From Bdellovibrionales bacterium (GTDB lineage: Bacteria > Bdellovibrionota > Bdellovibrionia > Bdellovibrionales > UBA1609): a stretch of DNA of 64,000 nucleotides. The DNA is taken from NCBI GenBank assembly GCA_016716765.1, contig JADJVA010000006.1, forward strand, positions 186,001-250,000, given 5' to 3'. Position numbers and translations under genes: made by a program. Shown here in pieces: positions 53,435-62,617 of this stretch (within the stretch, counting starts at the first letter, position 1; every line of letters starts with the position of its first letter). Below the pieces are notes generated by a model that saw only the letters and a program-made list of their open reading frames with translations, made no database searches and had not been told where the DNA came from.

Positions 53435-53716
53435 CTAAGATTTTTTACGAAGTGCATAGCTCAGAAGAGCACCAGCCACCAGACCAGCTGCGGCCGCGAT
53501 GGCTACGCTTTTTCCTGGATGATCCTGGACATACTCGCGACTTTTCTTCACAGAATCCACCGCAGAACCCTTTACCTCAGAAACCATTTCTCCCAATTTC
53601 TCACCAGCTTCGTGAGACATTCTCTCTAATCGCTTTTCTAAATCGGCCATTTTACCCTCGATACCTTGAGTACTCCCGTTGGATGTACTTGTCGTTTCTG
53701 CCATAACACTCGACAT
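53435..53716 (-). CDS. DUF883 (ElaB/YgaM-type) membrane-anchored protein
   Basis: A 93-residue protein: a helical N-terminal part (MADLEKRLERMSHEAGEKLG) and a C-terminal membrane anchor with the family pattern VQDHPGKSVAIAAAAGLVAG then ALLSYALRKKS. ElaB-like proteins of E. coli are inner-membrane proteins that associate with ribosomes in stationary phase and under stress. ATG 53716 has AGGAGG five bases upstream. Sits between the CsbD and holin-like genes, 12 bases after the former. Confidence 0.85.
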   Translation of the reverse strand: MSSVMAETTSTSNGSTQGIEGKMADLEKRLERMSHEAGEKLGEMVSEVKGSAVDSVKKSREYVQDHPGKSVAIAAAAGLVAGALLSYALRKKS

Positions 53717-53728
53717 TCGACCCTCCTT

Positions 53729-53983
53729 TCAATTTTTAAATTTTTCTTTTATATTTTCTACCACTTTTTCCTTTTTGGTTTCAAAGCGATCCACTATATC
53801 TGATAATTTCTTATCGTAGCTATCCTGACTTTCCCCGTACTTCTGTTGAATCAAACCGGCAAGAGATTTCAGATCTCCTTGCGCTTTATCAATTTCATCA
53901 TCCGTTAACTTTCCCCAGGATTTCTGGATCTCTCCTTTTATTTCTAGCCACTTTCCTTTAATGGTATTCTCATTGAACTTCAT
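53729..53983 (-). CDS. CsbD-family stress protein
   Basis: An 84-residue hydrophilic helical protein with the CsbD signature: NTIKGKWLEIKGEIQKSWGK, LTDDEIDKAQGDLKSLAGLI, QQKYGES. CsbD-like proteins are general-stress proteins of unknown mechanism; E. coli YjbJ is a member. ATG 53983 with AAGGGAGAG upstream. First gene of the stress operon, 69 bases downstream of a sigma-54-type promoter. Confidence 0.92.
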   Translation of the reverse strand: MKFNENTIKGKWLEIKGEIQKSWGKLTDDEIDKAQGDLKSLAGLIQQKYGESQDSYDKKLSDIVDRFETKKEKVVENIKEKFKN

Positions 53984-54297
53984 AAAATCTCTCCCTTATG
54001 GAGCTGTTTCAGCTCCCGTCTTTCTGTTTTAAACAACTCAGATAGAAGAGATTGCAATACCAAGGCCAAGTGCTAAGGGATTTAATCTTTATGTGGAACT
54101 TACTGGCCAAAACAAGGCGGAAAAATTGGAATGAACGGTTAATATTTGAACGTCGCTAAAACGGCATTTTCGGCAACGTATTCTAGAGAAAAAAATCCCC
54201 GAAAATTGGATGTGAAAGGAAAGATAGGAATTGCATCGTTGCTGCCAATGATATTCAATAGATGATATACCTTCTACTGAAGATGACGGGGGCCTCT
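53984..54297. other. divergent intergenic region with sigma-54 promoter
   Basis: Apart from the promoter at 54053-54068, it contains a hairpin (GGAGCTGTTTCAGCTCC, 54000-54016) in the csbD leader. No gene. Confidence 0.6.
54053..54068 (-). promoter_or_regulatory. sigma-54 promoter of the CsbD operon
   Basis: On the minus strand: TGGCCT-TGGTA-TTGCA, against the consensus TGGCAC-N5-TTGCA. All of TGGC and TTGCA and the spacing match. It lies 69 bases upstream of the csbD start and close to a sigma-54 activator gene, which strengthens it. Confidence 0.7.
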
Positions 54298-55065
54298 ATG
54301 AACAAAATCCTTAGTTTGTTGGTGTTTTCTTTCCTTTCAATCCCGGCATCTGCCTTTGATCATATGCACTTGAGATGGTCCGAAGTATTAAAAAAATATC
54401 AGAACACTCAGGGGGATGTAAGCTATAGAAAACTGAAGGAAGACGCGGCTCTTGATAAGAAACATGAATTCTATCTGTACCTCGCTGAAATTCAGGCAGT
54501 GAAGCGGTCTGAGTATGATCGCTGGACCAATGATGAGAAGAAGGCCTTTCTAATTAATTCATACAATGCGCTGACGTTTAAGTTGATTGTTGATCATTAT
54601 CCTGTCGCGAGCATTAAGAAGATCGGTGGGATCTTCACAAAGCCGTGGAGCCTAGAATTTTTTTCTCTTCTTGAAGGAAAGATCAAGAAGCTTGATCCTA
54701 TCGAACATGAGTGGCTACGACCGACATTTAAAGATTATCGCATTCATGCAGCTGTGAATTGTGCCTCTGTATCCTGTCCGCCTTTGAGGAGCGAGGCCTT
54801 TGTTGCATCTAAATTGGATGCCCAACTTGATGATCAAATGAAGCTATGGCTAAACGACAAGACCCGAAACCAAATAAATTATCAAACCAAGGTATTTAAG
54901 GTTTCAAAAATAATTGATTGGTACAAGGCAGATTTTGAAGATTGGGGCGGCGGCGTGGTCAATGTTATAAACAAATACGTGAGGGATCCCCTTCCGCGAG
55001 AAATCTCCAGTCAGATAAAAGTTCAATATTTGCCCTATAACTGGGATTTAAACGAGGCGAAGTAG
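54298..55065 (+). CDS. secreted DUF547 protein (transglutaminase-like fold)
   Basis: About 255 residues. I choose ATG 54298, which gives a clean signal peptide (MNKILSLLVFSFLSIPASA); ATG 54262 and 54283 are alternatives. DUF547 motifs are clear: KAFLINSYNALTFKLIVDHY, PVASIKKIGGIFTKPW, LDPIEHEWLRPTF, and RIHAAVNCASVSCPPLRSEA with the conserved His-Cys residues. The family is related to papain-like transglutaminases; activity unproven. Monocistronic. Confidence 0.9.
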   Translation: MNKILSLLVFSFLSIPASAFDHMHLRWSEVLKKYQNTQGDVSYRKLKEDAALDKKHEFYLYLAEIQAVKRSEYDRWTNDEKKAFLINSYNALTFKLIVDHYPVASIKKIGGIFTKPWSLEFFSLLEGKIKKLDPIEHEWLRPTFKDYRIHAAVNCASVSCPPLRSEAFVASKLDAQLDDQMKLWLNDKTRNQINYQTKVFKVSKIIDWYKADFEDWGGGVVNVINKYVRDPLPREISSQIKVQYLPYNWDLNEAK

Positions 55066-55140
55066 TCGAGAAAATCCCTACAACCCCCATTCCTTCGATT
55101 GCTACGGGCTTTTTTTGCCCTCTTCGGTTTTAATGTTATG

Positions 55141-55155
55141 TTTTTTTTTTTTTTT
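55141..55155. repeat. run of 15 T
   Basis: A perfect 15-base T homopolymer lies between the DUF547 gene and the signalling gene, just after a GGGC-T7-GCCC hairpin (55106-55120) that could act as a terminator for the DUF547 gene. The exact length is liable to sequencing error. Confidence 0.8.
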
Positions 55156-55313
55156 AATACTATGTTAATGTTGTTCCTCTGATGGTTTGTTGTATGTTGG
55201 TTGAATTGGTTTATTCCTCTTAAGCAGAAGCAAGAACCAGGGATGCTTCTGCCGCGCTTTATCGTGGGTTTTTTTGTCTCATTTGCAAGTTCCACCGACG
55301 CAGGGAGGTTGGG

Positions 55314-57422
55314 TTGGCAAAAAGGAAAATGAAAAAAACCAAAAAGAAAGTCTCTCAGGGAAGATCTTTAGGGAGAGTTCGAGGTGCGAGTGCGCCAAAG
55401 GTGGCGAGTCGCTATAAAGGCAAGGGATCAAAGTCCGGCAAGGTTTCCTCGCTCAAATCCGCCCCAGAACAAGCAAATTTTCCAATTGCTGCCATCGGAG
55501 CTTCAGCGGGGGGACTGCAGGCACTCAGAGACCTATTGTCCTCCCTTCCTGTCGACACTGGAATGGCATTTGTGATCATACAGCACCTGGATCCGACGCA
55601 TGGAAGCATGTCTGCTGACATTCTTTCCAGATCAACGAAAATGCCCGTGATAGAGGTTAAAGAAGGGATGCCCGTGCGACCGAATCACGTTTACGTGATT
55701 CCGCCAAACTGCAATTTGGACCTTTCTGGGGGTGGGTTCAAGATTTTGCCCCGTTTTGAAACACGTGGCCAGCACATGCCTCTGGATTTCTTTTTTCGAC
55801 GGCTCTCGGAGTATCGCAAGAGTCAGGCCATTGGGGTTGTCTTATCCGGGACGGCTTGTGACGGAACACAGGGACTGCTTGCGATTAAAAATCAGGGTGG
55901 CATTGCACTTGTTCAGGATCCTCAGACGGCGAAATTTGACGGTATGCCTCGAAGCGCCATTGCTTCTGGGGCTGTTGATTTGATTTGTCCTCCTCAAGGA
56001 CTGGCGGCCGAACTTGCTCGAATTGCCAAACATTCCTACGTCGTTTTGCCCGAAGGTGAGAGAGAACAGAATCTGCCGAAGGGGACGACAAGCGAAAACC
56101 TTGCGAAGATTTTTTCTCTTCTTCGAGCTCAAGCTGGTGTTAATTTTGCTCAATATAAAAACAGCACGATTCAGAGGCGCCTAGCCAGAAGAACGCTTCT
56201 CTGCAAAATTGAAGACCTTGCAGAGTATGCAGTCTATCTTGAAAACAATCCCATTGAAGTGAAAGATCTTTTTTCGGATCTCATCATAAACGTCACGAGT
56301 TTTTTTCGGGACCAAAATGTTTTCGAGGTACTTAAGAACACTGTTCTACCCAAATATATGAAGGGCCGGGATCCCAGTGTTCCCTTTCGCTTATGGGTGG
56401 CCGGCTGTTCAACGGGCGAAGAGGTTTATTCCCTCGTCATTTCCTTGATGGAGTTTCAGCGTGAAGCGAAAATCCGAATGCCACTTCAAGTTTTTGCATC
56501 AGACATCAGTGAGCAAATCTTGCACAAGGCTCGCCTCGGTGTCTATCCGGAATCTATCTCCGAGGATGTTTCGCGTGAACGTCTGGAAACTTTTTTTGAG
56601 AGAGTTGAAGGTGGCGGCTATAAAATCGCGAAAAGTGTGCGCGACATTTGCCTTTTCTCACGTCACGATGTGACTCGGGATCCCCCTTTTGCAAAAGTTG
56701 ACATGATTTCGTGTCGCAATGTTCTCATTTATTTTGCTACAGAACTCCAGAAGACTGTTTTGCCGATTTTTCATTATGCTCTGAACCCAAGTGGCATCCT
56801 CTTGCTTGGAAGATCAGAATCCACAGGTGGTTTTTCTGAACTCTTTATGGCGACGGATAAGACAAATAAAATCTACCAAAAGAGAAATATCGCGAAAACA
56901 CTTAAATTGAGTATGTCGCTTTTGAGACCAAGGTCTGCGGAACAATTTGAACCTGCGATTTGCCGGATTGAGCCTGGTTCAGCTCGTGTTGATCTGCAAA
57001 GAGAATCAGATCGGATTGCCTTGATCAAATATGCGCCGCCAAGTGTCGTTATCAGTGAGGCATTGGAGATCATTCAATCGCGTGGACGCACAGCTCCCTT
57101 CCTTGAGCTTTCTCCGGGGCATGCAAGTCTCAATCTCTTGAGAATGGCCCATCCAGAATTGAGCGCAAAACTAAAGAATGCCATTCAAAGGTCACGTACT
57201 AAAAATGGTCCGGTGACCCAGACAGATTTGCAGATTCATGATGAGGGCAGTATAAGAACCCTCTCCATCCACGTTGTTCCGATCCCAGCTTTGCCGGTAG
57301 TGAAAGAGCGTTTTTTCACCATTTTTTTGAAGAGACAGATCAGGAAAGAGGGGAATCAATTGGAAGGAAGCATCAAGCCCGTTCTGAGACTTCTAAAAAG
57401 AGGGGGCGAAATCAGAATTTGA
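55314..57422 (+). CDS. CheB-CheR chemotaxis-type fusion protein
   Basis: A 702-residue protein. After a basic N-terminus, the CheB methylesterase domain (residues about 58-240) has the catalytic Ser in IGASAGGLQAL, His in QHLDPTHGS and Asp in GTACDGTQGL. The CheR methyltransferase domain follows (about 260-510), with the SAM-binding AGCSTGEEVYSL and SCRNVLIYF. A PAS-like region begins at about 560. In relatives these domains continue into a coiled coil, PAS and kinase within one chain; here the frame ends at 57422. One extra base, for instance in the CCC run near 57378-57380, would fuse it to the next gene. TTG start with GGGAGG upstream. Confidence 0.88.
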   Translation: MAKRKMKKTKKKVSQGRSLGRVRGASAPKVASRYKGKGSKSGKVSSLKSAPEQANFPIAAIGASAGGLQALRDLLSSLPVDTGMAFVIIQHLDPTHGSMSADILSRSTKMPVIEVKEGMPVRPNHVYVIPPNCNLDLSGGGFKILPRFETRGQHMPLDFFFRRLSEYRKSQAIGVVLSGTACDGTQGLLAIKNQGGIALVQDPQTAKFDGMPRSAIASGAVDLICPPQGLAAELARIAKHSYVVLPEGEREQNLPKGTTSENLAKIFSLLRAQAGVNFAQYKNSTIQRRLARRTLLCKIEDLAEYAVYLENNPIEVKDLFSDLIINVTSFFRDQNVFEVLKNTVLPKYMKGRDPSVPFRLWVAGCSTGEEVYSLVISLMEFQREAKIRMPLQVFASDISEQILHKARLGVYPESISEDVSRERLETFFERVEGGGYKIAKSVRDICLFSRHDVTRDPPFAKVDMISCRNVLIYFATELQKTVLPIFHYALNPSGILLLGRSESTGGFSELFMATDKTNKIYQKRNIAKTLKLSMSLLRPRSAEQFEPAICRIEPGSARVDLQRESDRIALIKYAPPSVVISEALEIIQSRGRTAPFLELSPGHASLNLLRMAHPELSAKLKNAIQRSRTKNGPVTQTDLQIHDEGSIRTLSIHVVPIPALPVVKERFFTIFLKRQIRKEGNQLEGSIKPVLRLLKRGGEIRI

Positions 57423-60019
57423 GATTTGCCAGAAGTCAATCTCACCTTGAATTAGAGGGAAAACTTTCGGTTGCCCTCGAGCACCAGCGCTCACTCGTTG
57501 AGGAATATGAGACATCGCAGGAGGAGCTGATCGCCAGCAATGAAGAGCTGCAAAGCGCGAATGAGGAGTTGCAAAGTACAAATGAAGAATTGCAGAGTAG
57601 CAATGAAGAGCTGGAGACGGCGAAGGAGGAATTGCAATCCGCGAACGAAGAATTGATTATGGTCAACGATGAAGCGCAGGCACACAATATCGAAATGGTT
57701 CGACTCAATGATGATCTCACTAATTTGCTTGCAAGCGTTGATATTGCGATTGTGATGGTCGGTGCGGATGGAAATATTCGCCGTTTTACCCCAAAGGCTG
57801 GCAAGGATCTGAAGTTGATTCCCAGTGATGTGGGCCGTCCGATCGGCGACATCAAACCGAACATACAGGTGGCCGATCTCAATCAAATTGTCTCTGAAGT
57901 CATTGAATCCATGACGGCTAAGGAGATTGAAACACAGGACATGAATGGCTATTGGTATCGCCTCCAGGTACGACCCTACAAAACAGCAGGCAATAGGATT
58001 GAAGGTGCTGTTGTGGCTCTCATCGATATAAATGCCGTGAAGGCAAATGCAGATCTTCTCATGAAGGCGGCGGAGGACCTGAAGCGCTCCGGGGACGATG
58101 CTGCGTATTTGATTGGAGCTCAGCCGCTTCCTTTGTTGGTCATTGATTCCGACAAAAGAGTTCTCTTGGCAAACGAGATTTTCTACGAAACTTTTAAGGC
58201 CTCACGGTCCCAGACGGAGGGCAGGAAAATCTTTGAACTTGGATCTGGCGAGTGGAATATTCCAAAATTATTGGAACTCCTGCGGCTCACTCTTGAACAG
58301 GGTTCAAAGTTTCAAAGCTTCGAGGTGGATCACGATTTTCCTGAAATTGGGCACAGAACAATGTTGATCAGCTGCAGGAGGGCCGAACTGAACGGTTCAG
58401 GTAAGACCGTCGCGCTTTTTTCAATAGAGGATATAACTGAACGCCAAAAGACGATCAGGGCCGTCATGGATTCTGAAGAAAAATACCGGACGCTTGTGGA
58501 CACTGTCAGAGATTATGCTATTTTTATGCTGAGTCCAGATGGCGAAATTCTCAGTTGGAACCAGGGCGGCGAAAACCTAACGGGGTATAAGGAAGAAGAA
58601 ATAGTTGGCAAGACAAACGCCCTTTTTTATAGTTCTGAAGATGTAGATCGAGGGCTCATGCAGAAAGAGCTTCAGCAAGCAAAGGAAAAGGGACGCTACG
58701 AAGTTGAGAATTGGCGGGTACGTAAGGATGGATCGAGATATTTTGCAAATATTATTACATCCGCATTTCATGACAGCACTGGACAATTGAAAGGATATAT
58801 CAAGATTATTCGAGATATCTCCGAACGCAAAGAAGTTGAAAAAAAGCGCGCAGAGCTTTTGATAAAGGAAAAGAAGGCAAATCTAGCCAAAGACGAATTT
58901 CTGGCAACACTTTCCCATGAGCTTCGCACGCCAATTTCCATCATTCTTTCCTGGGCCCAGATGCTTCAAGGGGGCCGCCTTGATGCCGAAAAGGAGAAAA
59001 AGGCGTTTGAAGCGATAGAACGAAGTGCCAAGACTCAGGCTCAGTTGATCGATGATTTGTTGGATATTTCAAGAATTCAGGCGGGTAAGCTCAGTCTAAG
59101 AATTCAAAAAGTTGATCTAAAAAAAATCATTTCAGCTGTTATCGATTCAACTCGAAATCTGGCCGCGAGCAAATCAATCGAAATCGAGACGACAATTGAT
59201 TCGTCGATAAAGGATATTTTTGCTGACCCTACGCGCTTGCAGCAAATTTTGTGGAATCTCATCGTCAATGCGATCAAATTTTCCCATAAAGGAGGGAAAA
59301 TATGGATCTTGCTTGATCTAGTGAATGCCCCAACCGGCAGGCACATTCAAATTGAAGTAAAAGATAATGGGCAAGGGATCAAATCAGAATTTCTTTCGAA
59401 CATTTTTGAGCGTTTTATGCAGGTAGATAGCACGAGCACGCGTGCCTATGGTGGTCTTGGTCTTGGTCTTGGACTTGCGATCGTCCGGAAGCTAGTCGAA
59501 ATGCACGAAGGGAAAGTTGAAGCCGAGAGTGCGGGAGAAAATATGGGTGCAAGCTTTAGGGTCTTGATCCCAGAGAAGGTGAATGTAATATTAGCAGCAA
59601 AAGAGGCAGAGATAGGGGCAGAGACAGAGGCAGAGGTGACTCTCGAGGGCTTGCGAGTTCTTCTGGTGGACGACGAGCCAACCGCCAGGGAGGCCTTTGG
59701 CCTTGTACTTCAGAAATTTGGTGCGCAGGTGAAAGCAGTGGGGTCCGCTTCCGAGGCTCTTGGGGCTATCGAGGAGTTTATGCCCGATATCTTGGTCAGT
59801 GATATCGCTATGCCCACTGAGGATGGATACGGACTGATAAAAAAAATCAGGGCCTTGAATTCCAGATTTGCGCAAATTCCTGCACTCGCGTTCACAGCCT
59901 ATGCGGGGCGAGAGAACGTGCAACGTGCTCTTTCAGCTGGCTTTCAGTCCCATGTGGCCAAGCCAGCTGATGGACGCAAGTTGGCCCTGGCGATTTCCAG
60001 ACTGGCGGGACCGAGGTAA
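57419..60019 (+). CDS. PAS-PAS-PAS histidine kinase with receiver domain, probably one protein with the CheB-CheR part
   Basis: An 866-residue open frame. It starts with a long coiled coil of repeated NEELQ units (SNEELQSANEELQSTNEEL), the usual link from CheR to PAS in such hybrids. PAS domains follow near residues 95-210, 230-345 and 355-470. The kinase core has the phospho-acceptor His in ATLSHELRTPISIIL (about residue 500), the N-box NLIVNAIKFSHKGG and G-boxes DNGQGI and GLGLGLAI. A receiver domain closes it, with Asp in ILVSDIAMP and the conserved Lys in HVAKP. The TTG at 57419 overlaps the previous stop by TTGA, so a separate protein is possible, but fusion by a missing base is more likely. 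Confidence 0.85.
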   Translation: MRFARSQSHLELEGKLSVALEHQRSLVEEYETSQEELIASNEELQSANEELQSTNEELQSSNEELETAKEELQSANEELIMVNDEAQAHNIEMVRLNDDLTNLLASVDIAIVMVGADGNIRRFTPKAGKDLKLIPSDVGRPIGDIKPNIQVADLNQIVSEVIESMTAKEIETQDMNGYWYRLQVRPYKTAGNRIEGAVVALIDINAVKANADLLMKAAEDLKRSGDDAAYLIGAQPLPLLVIDSDKRVLLANEIFYETFKASRSQTEGRKIFELGSGEWNIPKLLELLRLTLEQGSKFQSFEVDHDFPEIGHRTMLISCRRAELNGSGKTVALFSIEDITERQKTIRAVMDSEEKYRTLVDTVRDYAIFMLSPDGEILSWNQGGENLTGYKEEEIVGKTNALFYSSEDVDRGLMQKELQQAKEKGRYEVENWRVRKDGSRYFANIITSAFHDSTGQLKGYIKIIRDISERKEVEKKRAELLIKEKKANLAKDEFLATLSHELRTPISIILSWAQMLQGGRLDAEKEKKAFEAIERSAKTQAQLIDDLLDISRIQAGKLSLRIQKVDLKKIISAVIDSTRNLAASKSIEIETTIDSSIKDIFADPTRLQQILWNLIVNAIKFSHKGGKIWILLDLVNAPTGRHIQIEVKDNGQGIKSEFLSNIFERFMQVDSTSTRAYGGLGLGLGLAIVRKLVEMHEGKVEAESAGENMGASFRVLIPEKVNVILAAKEAEIGAETEAEVTLEGLRVLLVDDEPTAREAFGLVLQKFGAQVKAVGSASEALGAIEEFMPDILVSDIAMPTEDGYGLIKKIRALNSRFAQIPALAFTAYAGRENVQRALSAGFQSHVAKPADGRKLALAISRLAGPR

Positions 60020-60048
60020 AACATCATCTTTCCCTGATGTTTTTCTTT
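60020..60048 (+). terminator. rho-independent terminator after the kinase gene
   Basis: AACATCA / TGATGTT stem with an 8-base loop and a T-rich tail (TTTCTTT), starting one base after the stop codon. Its 3' arm lies within the decayed dsbA-like fragment. Confidence 0.7.
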
Positions 60049-60118
60049 AAAGTCTTCTCTCACTGTCTGGCCTTGGTTATTTAGGATTTTTAGCCTCCTT
60101 CATTGTGTTTCATTTCGT
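60026..60118 (-). pseudogene. decayed fragment of a DsbA-like lipoprotein gene
   Basis: Two blocks match the intact gene at 62618-63262: ATCTTTCCCTGATGTTTT (60026-60051 against 63003-63029) and GTCTTCTCTCxCTGTCT onward (60052-60118 against 63121-63187). The roughly 91 bases between these blocks in the intact gene are missing here. On the minus strand it reads MKEAKNPK, stop, PRPDSERR, against MKAAKNPREPRLDSERR in the intact gene. Confidence 0.75.
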
Positions 60119-60161
60119 TTATGGGTGGCTGGCTCCGCAATATAAGACAAGGTGCTTTTCG

Positions 60162-62589
60162 TCAGATCCCTTCCATTGCGTCTTTGCGATATTCATCTCG
60201 AATCTGCCGAAGCTCATGTTTCTTCTTCTTGAATTCAAATACAAAGCCGTCGGTATTCTTGAAAGGAGTACTGGTGGTAGAATTTTCAAGGGTACGTGAA
60301 TCGCTGGAACTGAAACCGAAGGCAGAGGGAAGTTTACAGGAATCACGGTCCCACAATTTGCCGTCTAGGGCATAAATATACGCAGGTTCGACTGATAACG
60401 GGGAGTGAAGAAATGCAGTTCTCGGGCGATGACGAAAGGACTTCTCGAGTTTCTTGTCCATCGACATCGCAAGAACTCCAGTCAGAATAGCTAAAGGTGC
60501 ACGGAATAGGAGACTTGTCTGTTAACAGAGCAGCTTTAGAAATTGTGGCAATTCCTGATCCCCAAACACCAATATAAATACGATGTTGGGTTGGGATGAT
60601 TTTTCTAACATCAAAGCCATAGAGCCCCTCATTGTTTGATGTCCAGGTTTTTCCACTATCTACGCTAAAGAAAAAGCCATTCTCTCCACCAGCGTAGATA
60701 AGGCCTCTTTCAAATGGGTCGTAGGTGGCACTAAAGTTAAATCCACCATCAATTCCAGGTTTGTCTGGGTCAGCGTAGGAAGTGATGGCTTGTTGTGATA
60801 TTTTGTAGAACAAAATATTGTGAGCCAATGCTCCTGTGGAACTTCCTACTAAGATTGTGATCATCAATTCATCTGTGTCAAAAGGATTAAAAGAGATGGA
60901 TTTAACATTTACTGTGGGCCAGCTCAACTTGGACCACTTGGCGCCTCTATCCGAGGACAAGTACAACTCCCTTTCCGATGTCAAGACAGCCATTCGAATT
61001 CCGTTCGTTGGGTCCACAGCAATTACAAAGGGCGTTCCAGGAGTGGAGATGCTTTTCTTTTCAAGACCCGCAGGATTTGTGGTCATTCTAAAAGAAAGCA
61101 GACTTTTTGAATTATTGCATGCAACATACGCGATTTTAGGGAGCGACTGGTTATCGAATCCAACTGTGTTAACAGCAATAATAGGCGTGGGAATACACGT
61201 CCTATCAAGCAAAATTTCCTTATTGGGATAGTCGGCAAGGCGAACGATACCGCCCATTCCCCAGTCAGATTGAACGTGGAGACTGCCGTCGTCTAAAGGC
61301 GAATCCAAAACAGAGGATTCACTGCCGAAATATTCACTCCACTTGGGTCCACTTGATACAACAGCTTGGTGATCCTGAAAACCTAGTACAAAATTGGGTC
61401 TACTTTGAAGGGAGCTGGTATTGCCGGCAAGGGTAAATGAGTAGGTTTCGGTGTAATGGTCTAGATTGTATTTTTTTGCAATATGGTAAGGCTCAGTAGA
61501 GATATCCACTTCAACGAGACCGTTATCCGATGGGACTAGAACTCTTGTCGCTGATAGAAAATAGAACTGATTAATATCCCAAAAAGCATTGGCAACAGAA
61601 ATAGCACCCAATGCTCCACTATTTAACTGAAAAAAAGATTTTCCACTGTCACGGGAGAAAGCAAGACTTGGCACTGATTTCGAAACAATGAGAGTTCCAA
61701 ACTTCCACGCAATGCCACCCATAAATCCAACATCGTTGATTTTTCTCCAGACACTTTGTCCGGCCTCTCGTTTGAGAAGATCAATAGTGGACACCCCTTG
61801 AACATACGAAAGACAATAGAGATTTCCATTATCATCTATTGTTGTTTGGCGGTTGCATTGATCACCGATGAGGGTCCAAGTAGAACCTTGATCTTTGCTC
61901 TGAAATAGACCTTTTTGAGCATCAACAATATAGACATCATTGTCTTTACCGACAACAAGATCCCAAAATAGCTTACCTGTGGGCAAGGTGGGGAGTTCCT
62001 GCCAATTGATACCATCGTTCGATCTGAGGATTTTATCAGAAAGGATGGCCCATATTTTGTTATTTGAGTTCCCCGCAATTCGCCTGACTTGTTTTCCTTT
62101 ATAACGGGACTCCCATTCTGTTGCCGATGAATTCAATTCGTAAATTCCATCGCTTGTGGCGATGTAGAATTTTTCACCAATCTTCTTTATGTCCCAAACG
62201 CGACGGGAAGAATGAGAGGTCAAACCCTTGTTGATCGGAACAAAGCTCGGACGGCTATCGATCTGTTTAAACATGCCCGCGGATGAAGTACTGACTATCA
62301 AATTGCCATTGGCCAAAACAGACACGCTGGTGGTTCTCCCGGAGGAGGGGCCAATCAATTGCCATGGGTTTTTCGAGACATTGGGTGGAGGCGGGGGTTG
62401 ATCGGGTGGAGGTTGATCGGGTGGGCGTTCGTTGGGCGGCGGTTCGTCGAGCGGGGCTTGGTTCTCGATTGAATTTCCTGAAATCATTCCCCTTCTAACT
62501 TGAAATCCATTTTCACAATTTTAATAAACCGCCAAAAAGGCAATTGCAAAACAAAAAAAACCCACGAAAAAATAAATTCTTTTTTTCAT
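60162..62589 (-). CDS. BNR-repeat surface lipoprotein with a nonsense codon and a C-terminal frameshift
   Basis: The main open frame (60343-62487, 714 residues) has a Pro-rich linker (NERPPDQPPPDQPPPPP) and a beta-propeller-like body with repeated BNR/Asp-box motifs (SKDQGSTWTLIG, SRDSGKSFFQL, SSDRGAKWSKL, SVDSGKTWTS). It lacks a signal peptide. Upstream in the same frame, ATG 62589 starts MKKRIYFFVGFFCFAIAFLAVY, then TAA (62521-62523), then NCENGFQV. A CAA here would give a QNC lipobox as in its neighbours. Near 60371-60382 one extra base would extend the end through a thrombospondin-1-like segment (SDWSSCDVDGQETRE) to 60162. Probable surface lipoprotein, either inactivated or carrying assembly errors. 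Confidence 0.7.
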
Positions 62590-62617
62590 AAAGTCCAACC
62601 ATTTCATCTTACGATAC

